From contig JAGIAU010000146.1 in assembly GCA_017744755.1 (NCBI GenBank), forward strand, positions 1 through 5,670: a stretch of 5,670 bases of DNA, read 5' to 3'. Below the pieces are notes generated by a model. That model was not told where the DNA came from. It made no database searches and saw nothing but the letters and a program-made list of their open reading frames with translations. Below, piece after piece: positions 5,178 through 5,670 of the stretch. This DNA comes from Microbacteriaceae bacterium. Lineage in GTDB: Bacteria; Actinomycetota; Actinomycetes; Actinomycetales; Microbacteriaceae. The translations under genes and the position numbers were made by a program. Each line of letters begins with the position of its first letter. Positions within the stretch are counted from its first letter, which is position 1.

Positions 5178-5670
5178 GTGCCGCTGACCGGGATCCCTGC
5201 CGCCATCGCGGCGGACCCGAAGCTGGAACGGGTCCTCGAGAGCGCGTTCTCCGACGCCGATCTGTCCTGCGTGGAGGGCGCCCGCGTGCCGCTCCTGGCG
5301 GCCCTGCTGCGCGCGGAGCACGCGCCCCGCGCGCTGCTCGCGATCGTCGCGACCGGCCGCGAGGCGGACGGCGTCGTCGACGCGTTCCGCGCCTATCTGC
5401 CGGAGGCTCAGGTGCACGCCTTCCCGTCCTGGGAGACGCTGCCGCATGAGCGGCTGAGCCCGTCCGCGGAGACCGTCGGGCGCCGCCTCGGGGCGCTGCG
5501 CGCGCTGCGGGCCTGGCGCGCTTCGGCTCGGCCCGCGGCCTCGCTCAGCGGACCGGATGCCGGGTCCCCGGGCGAGCGCAGCGAGTCGAAGGGGCCCTTC
5601 GTCCTCGTCGCCTCCGTCCGCGCCGCGCTCCAGCCGCTGCTGCCCGGCCTCGACGCGATCGAGCCGGTCT
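5178..5670 (+). CDS. mfd: Transcription-repair coupling factor Mfd, N-terminal part (3' end missing)
   Basis: Mfd is a large DNA translocase that removes RNA polymerase stalled at lesions and recruits UvrA for nucleotide excision repair. Only the first 164 residues are in the window, covering the start of the UvrB-like domain 1. The diagnostic segment is FPSWETLPHERLSPSAETVG (82-101), matching the WETLPYE/SP region of Mfd and UvrB, followed by FVLVASVRAALQPLLPGL (141-158), the next conserved strand and helix. Between them, residues 115-140 form a Ser/Gly/Pro/Arg-rich linker encoded by a nested palindromic repeat, longer than I expect for actinobacterial Mfd. GTG 5178 is the most upstream possible start, because a TAG lies in frame at 5166, and the -10 hexamer just before it suggests a leaderless mRNA. 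The helicase motors lie beyond the window. It is divergent from the MFS gene. Confidence 0.93.
   Translation, partial: MPLTGIPAAIAADPKLERVLESAFSDADLSCVEGARVPLLAALLRAEHAPRALLAIVATGREADGVVDAFRAYLPEAQVHAFPSWETLPHERLSPSAETVGRRLGALRALRAWRASARPAASLSGPDAGSPGERSESKGPFVLVASVRAALQPLLPGLDAIEPV
5521..5600. repeat. Nested palindromic (REP-like) element inside the mfd reading frame
   Basis: Three sets of arms nest around one centre. The outer pair CTTCGGCTCG (5521-5530) and CGAGTCGAAG (5582-5591) is complementary except for one G-T pair. The middle pair is CGCTC (5542-5546) with GAGCG (5574-5578). The apex is GGACCGG (5550-5556) with CCGGGTCC (5560-5567), one bulged G and an ATG loop. The right edge adds a palindrome GAAGGG-G-CCCTTC (5588-5600). 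From memory, the right half resembles dispersed repeats in Microbacteriaceae genomes containing GAGCGNAGCGAGTCGAAGGG; this was not checked. It is translated in frame as residues 115-141 of Mfd, including SPGERSESKG. No other copy is seen in the window. Confidence 0.55.

Overview
The window is GC-rich DNA with G or C at most third codon positions, typical of a high-GC actinobacterium. The proteins and the neighbourhood (L25, Pth, Mfd) suggest Microbacteriaceae or a close relative; this placement rests on recognising the proteins and was not tested by a search.

Layout, left to right. (1) The 3' part of a multi-pass membrane protein of the DUF418/DUF1624 acyltransferase-like type (1-1092) overlaps the start of the next gene by 8 bases. 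(2) rplY (1085-1720) encodes the long, two-domain L25/CTC ribosomal protein. (3) A perfect 25-bp inverted repeat (1735-1793) lies between rplY and (4) pth (1820-2401), peptidyl-tRNA hydrolase. (5) An SDR-type NAD(P)-dependent epimerase/dehydratase with a C-terminal zinc-ribbon-like module (2464-3891) converges, with a 6-base gap, on (6) a 12-TM DHA1/SotB-like MFS efflux permease on the minus strand (3898-5088). (7) An 89-base divergent promoter region leads to (8) the first 164 codons of mfd, the transcription-repair coupling factor (5178 to the window end).

The translation genes rplY and pth and the repair gene mfd form a housekeeping frame. The SDR and MFS genes sit between pth and mfd and look like an accessory pair. 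Apart from the first gene, every non-RNA gene here has ordinary intact family motifs; no frameshift is seen. Stretches without genes are all under 100 bases: 1721-1819, 2402-2463, 3892-3897 and 5089-5177.

The most interesting structure is not in the gene list. A nested palindrome (5521-5600) is read in frame inside mfd and adds a Ser/Gly/Pro/Arg-rich linker; it resembles a dispersed REP-like element. The rplY-pth hairpin is long and perfect but has no T-tract. Three genes (SDR, mfd and probably MFS) have a -10-like hexamer only 6 to 9 bases before the start codon and no Shine-Dalgarno sequence, the signature of leaderless mRNAs. I saw no CRISPR array, tRNA, rRNA, transposase or defence system, and nothing that amounts to a wholly new multi-gene system.
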